From the NCBI GenBank assembly GCA_028641055.1, contig CM054062.1, positions 140,100,682 through 140,164,681 on the forward strand: DNA of 64,000 nt, read 5' to 3'. Positions 11,502 to 23,856 of this stretch are shown in pieces (position 1 is the stretch's first letter; every line of letters starts with the position of its first letter). Made by a program: the position numbers and the translations under genes. A model generated the notes under the pieces. The model was not told where the DNA came from. It saw nothing but the letters and a program-made list of their open reading frames with translations, and ran no database searches. Source of the stretch: Alopecurus myosuroides. Its lineage: Eukaryota; Streptophyta; Magnoliopsida; Poales; Poaceae.

Positions 11502-14015
11502 CACTACAACAAGACTCCCCCTACAACAACGCACGAATTCGTATCTAAAAGACCATATAAGCGTTGTAAGCACTGTTACCAACGAATAATTATGTGTTGC
11601 CTTATGTGTCGTTGCTAGGATATAGTGCAACAAATATATGTGCGTTGGTAACAAAGGGGTAATGCATTGCGAAGTGGCAACAGATTTCTAGCAACAATGA
11701 TATCCGTTGTAGCACACAACGTATATTAATTGAATAAATTTATTTAAAAATAAAAATTATTTGCAGGACTAAGTGGTTTCGTCGATGGTGGTATCTTTTA
11801 ATTTCCTCTCCAAGAGAATATAGTTTATAATATATGTACCACAATAGACACATATAAAAGGATATAAATGCATTGTATGAAGAAAAAAAATTCAATATTG
11901 ATTATTGAAATCACCATCCAGTACATGAAAAATATCTTTAGAGTACAAAGCTTACAATATTGCTTCAAAATATGGTATTCTAGTTAATCAGATATATATA
12001 TTACTTCTAATGTCCAGACTTCCAACTATAGAATCTCTTGTAATTTAGGATCCAAATACCGAAGTCCTTGCTGATCTTCTAGGCCTGCAAACATAAAGTT
12101 TCACTTTTAGAAATTGATGTGGAAAAAACGTGAGTTGACATTGATGAGTGCTCTTTATCTAGCTCAGCTACTTCAGCCACAAAACAGCTAAGAATGTATT
12201 AGGATACTAACCTTGTGCAGGTTTTCAGCGTCAATATTATATCTCTGGTTCCTAAGCACAATGTCTTTTTTTTCCTTTTCAACAATTGCAACATTCTTTC
12301 ATGCAAGTGCAAGCATCTTGTTTTAGCTTCAACTATAGAAGATGGGTATACCCTAGCAGAAGATTCTGATAGTGAGTTACTAGTTGTCACTATTCTAGAA
12401 TATTGATACTGCATGTGCAAAATGAGTAGAGACAGACAAACCTGGCGACACTTTCTTATGCACATTCCGATATTGCTGCAACAGGCAGTTAAAATTCATC
12501 TATTGCTTTGGATTACTTCCCAAGTGTCTCCTCAAAAAACCATCTTATCTTCCTCACTTGCCGTTGCATTGTTTTGACAATTGGATCTGAACAACATGCA
12601 CACATGAAAAACGCCAAGCACAAGCATTACCTCTTTCTTCCCTACTTGCTAACTGCTGCAAAGATGTTGCCGAATGCTGCTACACGGCGATAAAATTGTG
12701 TACTTGAGCCAATTGGAACATATAAACTAGGATAGGTCATTGTTGAGATGATAATGAAACTTATCATATCTATGCTTTCCCGTTGGAGATAACAAATGCT
12801 TAACTTTGGTATTAATCGAATGCTTCTTATTTCAAAATTTTAAAATTAACATAAAATCCAATTTACCGTAAATATCTAGGAGTACACTAAGTTTAAATAC
12901 GCTCTATTTTGGCAAATTAGAGAGCAGAACTATGCATATCTAGAACAACATCTACTAAGTAGTAGTGAGCTAACTCTGTTAGTGAAAACATTTCAAGAAT
13001 TGCAGGATTAAAACCAGTAGACAAAAAAATGGGAAACTAGAGTACTAGACTACCATTGTTAGGCCCACTGCACAAAGTAACAGAACTGGACATTTACATC
13101 ATCATTAATTACGTATATTTTCTTCTTTCAAACAATAAAGAAGCTTTTGAACGAGGATGTCATACCACCATGTGATGCCTAATTAGATTAATTGTCTGAT
13201 ATGCTACTATAAGAAGATAAAGTCAGTTGTAATGTTGCTAAAGCATATAGGCTACTAAACACCAATACCACGCTGGTAAATGGTCACAATCGAAGCTGAT
13301 CATAATATGTGACTGTTTTCAACCATGCTGCAACCAAGGCCCCATCTTGGTTCTATGGCATGACACTATCGTTATGTATGGATACGCAAGTATGCTATTC
13401 AGCATGTATGCATGACGTGTAGAGATGATAATGAAACTTATCATACCTATGTAATTCTGAATTTTGTAGTACTGGATGCAACATCTAAATAAGTCCTGTA
13501 TTGCAACATTGTAGTGCTTGTAACCGGTCCCTGTTTTGTTAAGTTGTCGACTAGCCATATCTACGATTTCAGATGGTCAAGTAAATAATATTAAACTATG
13601 AACTTTCAATTAACAATGAGATTCATACCAGGGAACATCACAAAAATAAGAGAGTCTAGGTCTTTCCTACAGAATCAATACGTGATTCTTCTTTCCTTTG
13701 AAGCATGCCTGCATGTAGAAGCAAAGCACATAAAACATAAATTTTTGGTCACAAATAATCTACAAACCTGTGATTTTCCATTGACCAAGGGGGCCGTCAA
13801 ATGCTTTTGTTTCTTCAACCAGAACTGCAACCACATGCTTGAATGATGATTCAGATAAATAAGAAGGTTGGACAGAAGCAGGAGTAAAGTTAAGCGACAA
13901 ACAAACCTCCCTGATCATATGGTTACAACTGCAGATAGAGGACCCATGAGTGGCAGTGGCATTCCCCTGTCAGGGCACATGGCTTTGCATTAATTTGTGA
14001 TAGTGATAAATCTCT
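11502..14015. other. CACTA left arm: subterminal repeats and exon-like minus-strand segments
   Basis: The first 220 bases hold subterminal repeats (GCGTTGTAAGC, GTTACCAACG, GCGTTGGTAACAA, CCGTTGTAGC). Further in there is no long ORF. Short minus-strand stretches look like decayed exons: one ending AACCTGCACAAG|GTTAGT near 12216 with a coiled-coil-like frame (VAIVEKEKKDIVLRNQ), one near 12520-12590 (DPIVKTMQRQVRKIRWFF), and one near 13770-13835 (VVAVLVEETKAFDGPLGQ) ending ACAG|GTTTGT. They may be captured host-gene or transposon-gene fragments. I do not recognise them, and they do not join in one clean frame. Confidence 0.35.
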
Positions 14016-14362
14016 TGTTGCACGCAATAGCAAAACAACGATGAAATTAAGCAAGATCGAACCAGCGGGGACACGAGATTTTAACGTGGAAAACCCTTCC
14101 AACAAGGAAGAGAAAAAACCACGGGCGCCAGCCAGCAATACTTCACTATTTTGGGTGAGGTTACAAACGCGCCCGGATTTACAATGTGTGGCTTATCCCG
14201 TGCGGCGGCTTACAAGAGGTATATAAAGGCGGTCCTGACCTAACTAGGTCGGCAACGGTGAATCCAACTCCAACTCGGTAACAACTCGTACCGTACCGCT
14301 CGTCAGAAGTTCGGCCTTTATCAGTATATACGAATACGAATTTGGATCACACCAAAATAACA
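14016..14362 (-). repeat. 3' LTR of the copia element
   Basis: Read on minus, it starts TGTTATTTTGGTGTGATCC at 14362 and ends GCGTGCAACA near 14016. Its first 63 bases recur exactly at 31300-31362, which fixes the 14362 edge. A TATA-like TTTATATA is present on the minus strand near 14220. Next to the LTR on the internal side lies the purine-rich tract CTCGAGGTGGAG (minus, 14363-14374), a plausible polypurine tract. Confidence 0.65.
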
Positions 14363-14474
14363 CTCCACCTCGAGACAAATTCCCTCTTGTAGCATGAACG
14401 AGAACCTTCACCTTGAAACAAAGAAAAAACACCTTCGGCGCCAAATAGCCTCTTGGGCTAAACAGTGATACCAA

Positions 14475-17199
14475 CTAAGTTTGAGCATAGCTCAAACTTA
14501 GCAACGGCTTTGTCATCATATCAACAGGATTATCATGAGTACTAATCTTGCATACCTTCAGCTTACCATGTGCCACAACATCACACATATAATGGTACTT
14601 GACATCGATGTGCTTTGTTCTCTCATGGAACATCTGATCCTTAGTAAGGTAAATAGCACTCTGACTGTCACAAAATAGGTTAATGCAAGTACCATCTCCA
14701 CAAAGCTCAGCAAACAGACATTTCAACCACACTGACTCTTTGCATGCTTCAGCAATAGCCATATACTCAGCCTCAATAGTAGATTGTGCAACAACACCCT
14801 GCAAGGTAGCCTTCCAGCTAACAGCACATCCACTAACTGTAAACACATAACCTGTGAGGGATCTCCTCTTATCCAAGTCGGCAGCAAAATCTGAATCCAC
14901 ATAGCCTACGAGTCCCTCACCAGTCTTGCCAAACTTCAAGCAAGCTTTGGATGTGCCGTGAAGGTACCTGAAAATCCACTGAACAATTTTCCAATGTTCT
15001 TTACCAGGATTAGCCATGTATCGACTGACCAAACTCATAGCATAAGATAAATCAGGCCGAGAACACACCATGGCATACATTAAGGAACCAACAGCACTAG
15101 CATAGGGAACTCGTGACATGTACTCAATATCTTTGTCAGTAGTAGGGCATTGCAATGCTGACAATTTGAAGTGTGAAGTAATTGGAGTACTAACAGACTT
15201 TGCATCATGCATATTAAAACGATGAAGGACTTCCTTATTGTAATTCTCCTGACTAAGAAATAACAATCTAGATTTTCTGTCTCTTGAGATTTCCATACCT
15301 AGAATTTTCTTAGCAGGACCAAGATCCTTCATCTCAAACTCACTACTCAATTGTTTCTTCAATGTAGTGATTTCTTTCATGCTCTTGGCAGCAATTAACA
15401 TATCATCAACATATAGCGGCAGGTATATAGGCGATTCATCAACAAATTTAATGTACACACAGCTATCATATTCATACCTCTTAAAGCCATGTGACATCAT
15501 AAAAGAATCAAACCTTTTATACCACTGTCGAGGAGACTGTTTCAAACCGTAAAGGGACTTCTTTAGCTTGCACACGAAATCCTCTTTACCAGACACTATG
15601 AACCCTGCAGGTTGGTCCATGTATATCTCCTCCTCAAGTTCTCCATGCAAAAAACGCAGTCTTCACATCTAACTGCTCAAGCTCAAGATCATGCATAGCA
15701 ACAATACTAAAGAAAGCACGAATATAACTATGCTTGACAACAGGGGAGAACACATCATTATAATCCACTCCTGGAATCTGGCTGAAACCTTTTGCTACTA
15801 ACCTTGCCTTAAACCTTGGAGACTCTCTTGGAGATAAACCCTCCTTTCTCTTGAAGATCCACTTACAGCGGACGGCCTTGTTTTGTTTAGGCAAGCGCAC
15901 AACATCCCATGTGCCATTCTTCTCAAATGATTGCATCTCGTCGTGCATTGCACCAATCCACTTGTCACGATCAACCGAAGCAATAGCTTCATTGTATGTA
16001 ACCGGTTCAGCATCATTCTCCACCTGTTCTGCACAACTTAGAGCAAAATAAACAACATCACATTCCTCAATTAAACGAGTACGAGGTCCTTTATTCCTCT
16101 TCTCTCTGCGCTCTGCAATAGACAAATTTTCTTGCTGCACAATAGGAGGTGAGAGTGGCACAATATCCTCCCCATCAATTTCAGTTTCCTCCTCATCCAG
16201 GTGTTCTAGCTCCACCTGCAAACGAAGTCGTGGTTCGTCCTCGTTAGAAGAATCTGGCACAACATTAGTCGACAAACTGTCCTCATACATAACAGATTCA
16301 TTAAACACAACACTCCTGCTAAAGAAAGTCTTTTTGGTTTCCGGGTTCCACAACTTATATCCTTTACTCCAGAACCATAACCAAGAAATAAGCACTTAAC
16401 AGCTATAGGCTCTAACTTTCCATTATCAACATGAGCATAGGCAGTGCAACCAAAAACTTTCAGTTGTGAATAATAAGCTGACTCACCAGACCATACTTCA
16501 ATAGGAGTTTTCTTGTCAAGAGAGATGGACGGTGACCTATTGATCAAGTAGCAGGCAGTGTTGGCAGAAAAACGCCTATTCATGCGGGCGTTAGACAACA
16601 TGCAGCGAGCTTTGGAGATGATCGTCCTGTTCATCCGCGTGTGTACGGGATGGTGTGATGCCTAACAATGCCTTCCTGCACACAATAATCATCAAAAGCA
16701 TGCGAACAAAATTCGCCACCATTGTCAGTACAAAGCAACTTCACCTTTCTCCCAGTTTGCTTTTCAATCCACTCCTTAAAAGCGGCTAAAGTATCATCCT
16801 TAGTTTTCAGGAAATAGGTCAAACTCTTCTAGAGTAATCATCAATGATAGTAAGCATATAACGAGCACCGCCATAAGAGGGCTTATGTGAAGGCCCCCAC
16901 AAATCAGCATGTACATAATCCAATGTACCTTTAGTGGTATGAACGGAAGCATTGAACTTAACTCTCTTATGCTTACCAAACACGCAGTGTTCACAGAACG
17001 GCAAATTACTCATATTGCAGTTCTTCAGAAGTTCTCTCTTCACCAATTCTGCCATACCATGTTCACTCATGTGTCCAAGTCGCTTATGCCAAAGGTTAGT
17101 TGTACTTGCATCATCATTAGTAATAACAGCAGTAGTTCCAGATAGAGGACTGCCTCTAAGAATATATAACTTGGCAGAATTCATATCACCAATCATAAC
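14475..17199 (-). pseudogene. copia pol remnant: integrase, RT, RNase H
   Basis: From right to left: GAG-pre-integrase finger (LWHKRLGHMSEHG ... CEHCVFGKHK), catalytic DLWGP (YVHADLWGP) and CTDNGGEF. The stretch normally holding the third catalytic residue (NGVAERMNRT in relatives) is reduced to RMNRT near 16630 by a deletion. Frameshifts lie near 16820, 16630, 16370 and 15650, the last an extra T in TTTTTT within the RT. The RT keeps LPLYVDDMLIA near 15390-15420, and the RNase H keeps VDSDFAAD and STIEAEYMA before the stop at 14475. It cannot make a functional polyprotein, and the integrase could not be catalytic. Confidence 0.85.
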
Positions 17200-18134
17200 T
17201 GATGAGGACATCCCTAGTACAATTGTTATTCCTCCTGTTGATGATGATGTTGCTGTTCAAGAAAAGCATGATGAATTAAGGATTGGTCCAATGACTAGAT
17301 CAAGAACCAAACTATTAGAACAGCAGGTGAACTCACTCCTTTTAAATTATGATGTTTGTTCTTATGAGAATTTTATACTACCTAAATCCCTACACTTATG
17401 TATGATTCAGGTTATTGATAACACAAACATCATGGGAGGCAAGGAGCATGGAATCATGGAGCAAAGCATTGGAGCACTCATGGAGGAAGATGATCATGCA
17501 AGTCCAAGGGAGAAGGAGGAGGCAGAATAATTGTTTTGTGTTCTCTCCAAACATAAGAGGCTGTCTATGGTTAGGAGAGAGGCCCCTGCGCCAAGGATGG
17601 TTCTCTCCAAACATAAGAGGCTGTCTATGGTTAGGAGAGAGTCCCACCCGAGTCTAATAAGGCCCTGCGTGGCTGGTTGGCCGCACCCCCACTGTGGGTC
17701 GGTTTGTACCCCCTTAGTCCGAGTCCAAACCTTAGTTGGTTCGAGTCCTAGTTGGGTTGGGTCTGGTGCTTGCGCAGCCAAGGTTGTGGCCGCACCCCCT
17801 CCCCTCTCTTATACCCTTTCACCTGCGTGTGAACGGGTTAGACTACCTTTATTCATAAACCCTAGAACTCCATTGTTGATTGCTTGAAGCATTCATCAGG
17901 AATTGATATTGCAAGTTTTGCGTGTTATCTGCTATTCCACTGGGAACTAGTTGATACAGGACCACTAGTAGTCAGTGGCTGCTCGTGCAAGTGTGTGGAT
18001 TTACGAATATCCAAGGGATTGGTTGCTGCTGCAATTGGCATCAGGAATTAGCCGGAGAGTTCGTGGAGAGACACAATTTATCTGATCCTTCTTATCGTGT
18101 GAGTTCATCGAGAAGATCGGGCAATCCCTTATCA
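17200..18134 (+). repeat. 5' LTR of the CRM-like element
   Basis: It runs from TGATGAGGACATCC to CCCTTATCA, 935 bp. It contains the end of the pol frame (stop TAA 17528-17530) and then two copies of a 43-base unit starting TTCTCTCCAAACATAAGAGG at 17541 and 17601, a period of exactly 60. The same pair is in the 3' LTR. Confidence 0.85.
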
Positions 18135-18137
18135 TCT

Positions 18138-18147
18138 TGGTATCAGA
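18138..18147 (+). promoter_or_regulatory. Primer-binding site of the CRM-like element
   Basis: TGGTATCAGA lies three bases after the LTR end and matches the first ten bases of the initiator-Met tRNA complement commonly used by plant LTR elements. The match then fails (TTT). Confidence 0.7.
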
Positions 18148-19493
18148 TTTACAGGTTAACTCGGTGAGCTATCGTGATCTTGTAGTTAGTTTGTTTTCAT
18201 TACCTATCCACCGAAAATCAGCAACAAAAAACAGGAGTAGTTGTTGCCTAGCCGTAGATCATCACCAATTTCACCTTCTAGTTGCTATTTTGTGTTTGAT
18301 TTTTGCGTTTCTTTTCTCTTTTTGTTTCGGTCTAGGTTTAGGGTTCTAGGTGTTCTTCGTGTTCTTCCAAGTGTGTCCACAAAATTTCTCTCAAAAAGAT
18401 CCATCCGATCCAAAATTATACCCAATTGGAGTTGGGGTCGGTTTCCTACCGCGGCACTAAATCGCGCAAAATCCTGCCACAGCCGTCCCCTACCCGCAGT
18501 CGGAATCCGCCCCGTCGCGCACTTACCAATCGCCCCCGCAGCACCGTAACGTGCTTACCGTTTGGGCGCCCCGCGCGCTGCCGCGGTACAGAAACCTAGC
18601 GTTTCTCTGCCGCGCGCCTCCTAGCTGCACCACGCGCAAGTGCTGCCGTACGGCAGAGTTTTTCGCCGTTTTTCTTCCACGGTAGGCTGCCGTGAGCACC
18701 AAACGCTGTGTTTCTCTGCCGTGATCCTTTTTCTAGTCTAGTTATTTTTCGGTTTAGTTTTCCTTTACATTTTCTTTAGGTTTTCTTTTCCAATCTTTGT
18801 GAGCCATAGCTACGGCCTGTCTAAAGCAAATTTTAGGTACCTTTCCCAAAAGAATAGCTACTTTTTGCTCCCTCCAGGCTGCTCAATTTCATATCATTTG
18901 TGTCACATTGTTAGCATTGTGTTTATTTTTGCTCCTAGCTAGTTTCGGCCAGTTATAAAGTATCAAAAGAAAAAGGGAAAAACAGAAAATAGAAAAAGAG
19001 AAAAACAGAATTGTGAAAAGAGAAAAAGGCCTTGTGATCTATTGCTATATTGTTCTTGGAGCTGTTTTCACACTACTATATTGACATTTTCCATTGAGCA
19101 ATCTTGTGCCTGTGATATTTTGGAGCATAGCTATTGTCTTACCAGAGCATTGCAATATTTTCCATACATATAATTGCATTGCCACAATTGTCTCCACTTT
19201 GGTGTGTGTTTCCTAGGTGCTATTTTTCAGTCATCACAAACAGCAAATAGGACTTGTTATTGGTGTTGTTAGGTATCCATACCAAGCCCCACTATATATC
19301 CTGCTTTGCCTTGTGTTAGCTAAAATCCCTGGGTATTCTTTTATTCACACCAAGCCATAGTACTACTGTTTGCTTGTGGTAAGTATTGCTATTCACTTTG
19401 GAACAGTAAGTTAACCCATTGCTTTGCTGTTTTGAGTGAGTTGTGAGAGAACACCACTTCCCATATTTTTGTTTTTCACTAACACATTAATCT
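18148..19493 (+). other. Untranslated leader of the CRM-like element
   Basis: About 1.35 kb lies between primer site and gag. It holds a GC-rich block (18430-18720) and a purine-rich run (18965-19030). I see no coding sequence. Confidence 0.6.
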
Positions 19494-21204
19494 ATGGAGT
19501 CTTCTGTGGCTAGTGATGTGCAGGTGGATAAACATGGTGGGAAAGCTACTGAGGCTGCTGCTAAGAAGTCTTTTGATGATCCTCTCACATGGGGAGATCT
19601 CTCCAAATTTAGAGACATGATCACATCCAGAATTGATAAAAAATTGGATGAATATGATGAAGTGGTAGCCATCCGAATGGATAAAAAGCTTGATGCCTAT
19701 GATGAGAGTTTGAGGAGGGATTTACAGCAGATGGATATTAAAATTGACAAAGCTGCTTCTCAAGAATCTGTAGATATTATGCAAGAATATCTCACCAATT
19801 TGACTAGGCAAATCACACAATTGACTACTCAGTTAGAGCAAAGAGATCATGATGATTGGGAACCAGGCCGAGTGCAAGCTTATAATGGCTGTGGTGGTTT
19901 TCAAGCTAGAAGAATACAAGCTCATGATAATCATAGAGAAGATGATGGTTTGGGCAAGCCAAAATTTTCTATTCCTCCTTTCTCTTTTGATTCTGATGAT
20001 GTAGAGGAATATTTGATGTGGGAGCTTAAAATTGAGAAGCTATGTAGATTACATGAGTACACTGAGGATAGGAAGATTAAATTGGCCTCTTCTAGTTTTC
20101 ATGGTTATGCTCTATTGTGGTGGGATAATATTACTCAATTGAGGGCAGAAAATGGTGATCCTGAAGTGATTACTTGGGCTACTATGAAGCAACTCATGAG
20201 GACCAGATTTGTGCCAAAGAATTATGTGAGAACATTATATGATAAATTGCAGCAGTTGAAGCAAGGTACATTATCTGTTGATGCTTACTATAGAGAGATG
20301 GAGTTGATTATTCAGAGGGCTAAAGTGAGAGAAGAACCAGAACATACTATGCAACGTTTTCTCTCAGGTTTGCAATTTAAAATCAGAAGCATTATGAGGC
20401 ACCTCCAATATAGTGATATGAATGAATTGCTACATCATGCAAGGGAGGCCGAATCACAGCTAGCTGAGGAGGCAAAATTGAGTGCTAGAAGGTTGTTTCC
20501 CCCTCGAAATAGCAATTTTTCTTCTCCATCACCACAACCAGCACCTAGCCGTGGGGTATCTACACCCAAGGCCGAGAGCACACCCTCCACATCTAGGAGG
20601 CAAGTGCAACCAGCAGCAAGTGCTAGTGGTTCCACCTCTTCCACAGCCCGCAATAGAGACATGTCATGTCACACATGTGGTGGAAAAGGCCACTTCAAGA
20701 GGGAATGTCCAAATAAAAAGACCATCCTTGTTAATGAAGATAATGAGTATGAGACTGGAGATGATGCTGATCCTAATGAGGAGGATGATTGTGAGGAGCA
20801 AGGAGGTCCACTTGATGCTTATGCCACACATTATCCCACTATTGTTTGCTCCCAAAAAGCTGCTGCTTTGAGTGTTATTCCTTCTCCAAAAAATCATAGG
20901 TGCAATCTTTTCCAAACCAAAGCAATTGTAGGTCCTAAAATGGCTTGCAAAGTTATTATTGATGGAGGGAGTTGCAGAAATCTTGCTAGTAAAGAACTAT
21001 GTGCAAAGCTGAAATTGAAATATATTCCACACCCTCATCCTTATTATATCCAGTGGCTGAGTGATAAAGGAGAGATGAAGGTGAGCTACATGGTGAGAGT
21101 TGAGTTCCAAATTGGGCCCTATACTGACACCATTGAGTGTGATGTTGTGCCTATGTCTGTTTGTCACATGTTGCTTGGAAGACCATGGCAGTTTGACAGG
21201 AATG
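19494..21204 (+). pseudogene. CRM-like gag and start of protease, interrupted
   Basis: ATG 19494 opens a long uninterrupted frame. An N-terminal charged coiled-coil region has two related units (SRIDKKLDEYDE and IRMDKKLDAYDE). A retrotransposon-gag domain follows (KFSIPPFSFDSDDVEEYLMW and LLWWDN), then a Ser/Pro-rich linker, a CCHC knuckle CHTCGGKGHFKREC and an acidic stretch. Finally comes the protease motif VIIDGGSCRNLAS, with DGGS where many relatives have DTG or DSG. The frame is cut after RPWQFDRN by the solo LTR at 21205 and resumes at 25615 in the same frame once one GAATG copy is removed. No stop occurs before the insertion. Gag would form the particle that packages element RNA. Confidence 0.85.
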
Positions 21205-22528
21205 TGTAACATCCCAAGTATGAAAATCACCTTTAGAATGTTTGCTAATTGTTATTTTATGTTTTGCATCATGGCATCTTAATCATTACTTTTGTTTTCC
21301 ATTTGTTTGCATCTGTTTTCCCTTTGTTTTCCCATTTGAAATTCAAACAATATTCAAATGTTTTGTTTCATACTTGCTCTATTCCAATTTTTTCAAATAA
21401 AAAGTTCAAATTAAAACATCCATTTGTTTCCATTAAAATGAAAAGCTCAAACTATCAATTTGTTCCTTTTAATAATTCACTTAAATTCTTTTGCATTCAA
21501 ATTTCAAATCCAATTACAAACAGCAACCATTTTGAAATTATGAAACTTGCAAAACAAATCATTCACTTGTTTCAAATACACTTGAATTTAAAACTTTTAA
21601 GTTGCTTAAGTCAAATTATTCAATTAATATTAATTTCATTCAAATTCCAAACAAATTTCAAACAACAACATAATTTAAATATTTTGGAAAACTAAACTTT
21701 GCAAGTTGTTGCTGTTACAACAATTAAGCAACACCAATTTTTCCTAAAATTTTCTAACATCAAAACCTATCCTTTTTCTTCTTTTTCAAATCAGCAAAAA
21801 AAAAACAGAACAAAAAAAAAACAGAGGGAGGGGTAGTGCAGGCAGTGGGCAGGCCCAGCCCACCAACTGGCCTGGTACCCCTTCGCACCTTCTTCCTCCT
21901 GTACGGCGTCCACGTCGACGCAGATGAGCAGCAGACGGCAGCGCTCGCCCCTACTCCTCTATTTAGCTAGCCCTAGCTAGCCCCGAGCTGCCCTAACCCT
22001 AGCCTCCACCTACCTCCCTCGACGCCGCCATTCTTTCTCTCTTTCTCCTCTCTCTGCCCGGCGATTTTTCCTCTCTGAACCTCACCCCGACCACCGCCAC
22101 CTGAAGATCCGATGATCACCGCCGCCTCGATGCTCCACCTTCCAACCTAGCCGCGGGAATCGGTCCCCCGCAGCTTCCTCTTCGTCATCGACACCTTAGC
22201 GAGCATGGAGGGGGTCCACCGCGCCGCCGCCGTCCGTGTTGTTGCCGCCGGCGACGTCCACCACCCCGAGCCGCTGCTACCTCTACAACGATAGTGAGCA
22301 GCACCTCCCCTCGCCCTCTTTCTTCTCTGCACGATGCACACCGCGCGCACACCCACAGCACACGCACAACGCACACGGCAGCACGAGCACGGCAGCAGCC
22401 GCCGCCGGTGAGCTGCCATCACGCCCTCTGTCGAAGTTCAGAAAAAGAACCTGCAGAAAAATTCAGTTAGCGCGTATCTGAAGAATAACCTCACCGCGCG
22501 CTGCTTACCTGACAACGAAGCAGCAGTA

Positions 22529-22582
22529 CTGTAGTGGTAACGCACCACTGCACGCGCACGCCGTGGCCAGGGTTCGAGTCCC
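22529..22582 (+). other. tRNA-like module (A- and B-box) inside the long solo LTR
   Basis: TGTAGTGGTAACGC (22530-22543) resembles a tRNA D-arm or A box. GGTTCGAGTCC (22571-22581) is an exact pol III B box about 30 bases downstream. I see no convincing acceptor stem or anticodon loop, so this is a tRNA-derived fragment, not a tRNA gene. Confidence 0.4.
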
Positions 22583-23778
22583 CGCGGGCGGATTTAATCC
22601 CCACATTTTTGCTAGCCACGCTGGCAGGCAGGGGCCACCTGCCATAGGCAGTGGTGGCCACGCGTGCCTCCACGCGCTGCCACGGTGGCCAGGGCCAAGG
22701 TTGGGTCACTGCGCGGTAGGAATAGTTTCTGCCCAGTTTTTCTTTTAAAAATAAGTCCTTTTCTTTTGCAGTTTAGTCCCTAGAATCAAAATGCAAATAA
22801 CTTTTAAATTCCAAATCCAAATAATATAAATAAAATATGTTTACTGAACCAAATTAAATTCTCTACATGTTTAAAACATTTGTATTCTGTTTTGAACATT
22901 TCAAATGCATTCAAATTTCAAATTCAAACAAATCATTTCAAATTTGATTAAATGCATAACTAATTCAAACTTAATTCAAATGCCACATATTAAATATGTT
23001 TTCCATGCTAAATTGAACCACCTTTCCAAATATAAATTTTGTTTCATGTTTTGTATAATTAAAATTGGTTAAATAATTTAAACCTTGTTTAAATCATTTA
23101 AATTTGCTAAATTCATAACTTGCTCAAATTAAATTATTTTTTGAACATATAAAATATGTTTTCAAACCAGAAAAGTATAAAATTTTCAAATATGAATTTG
23201 GTTTAATGTTTTGAACAAATAAAATTTCAAATAATTTCACACTTGAATTAAATTCATTTAAATCTTGTTTAAACTTGTTTAATTCATAAGTAATTTATTC
23301 TAAATCCTTTTTCAACAAGTGAAACCTGTATTCCACTTAAAATTTTGTGTTCTTTCCAAATATGAATTCTGTTATTTATTTGAACAATTAAAATTGATGA
23401 AAACAACAAATGCTTGTGTAACACCTTTAAGGAACCAAAATTCCATAACTTAATAAATAAAATTCCAAACTTGGTAAACCTTATTTCAAAATTGTTTCTA
23501 TTGTTGTTATTTTTCTGTTTTCCTCATCCATGCATCATACTAATCCACTTTCACCTGTTGATTAGTTGTAAAACAATTATTCCAACCTTAATTCATGGGC
23601 TTTCCATATGCCATCCCAAATTGCATGTGGGTCCACTTAATTATGTTATGTTACCATGTCAACTATCTTATCTTTGATGCATCAATAAAATTGACATGCA
23701 TCATCCCATGATTGTGCATTATGCCATGTTATTGATTGTTTGTCTCTCTGCGTTGTTTGTTTGCTTCTTCTCGAATAG

Positions 23779-23856
23779 ACGACGACGTTGAGACAGACGA
23801 GGCTTACGACACCCCTTCTGAGGATCTAGCTCAGTACCAGGCTGCTGAGTTTGCAG
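23779..23856 (+). other. Putative internal exon of an LTR-borne acidic mini-gene
   Basis: It is preceded by a pyrimidine-rich tract and CTCGAATAG. Bases AC are followed by 25 open codons with 8 Asp or Glu (DDVETDEAYDTPSEDLAQ), ending GCAG. The following GCAAGT is the consensus donor of GC-AG introns. Splicing to 25075 completes an Asp codon across the junction. Inferred from sequence only. Confidence 0.45.

Noticed and set aside
17415..17887. Separate gene in the CRM-like LTR
   Set aside because: The first part is the pol C-terminus; the rest is noncoding LTR containing the 60-bp-period repeat.
22529..22582. Functional tRNA gene
   Set aside because: A and B boxes are present but no acceptor stem or anticodon arm can be drawn.
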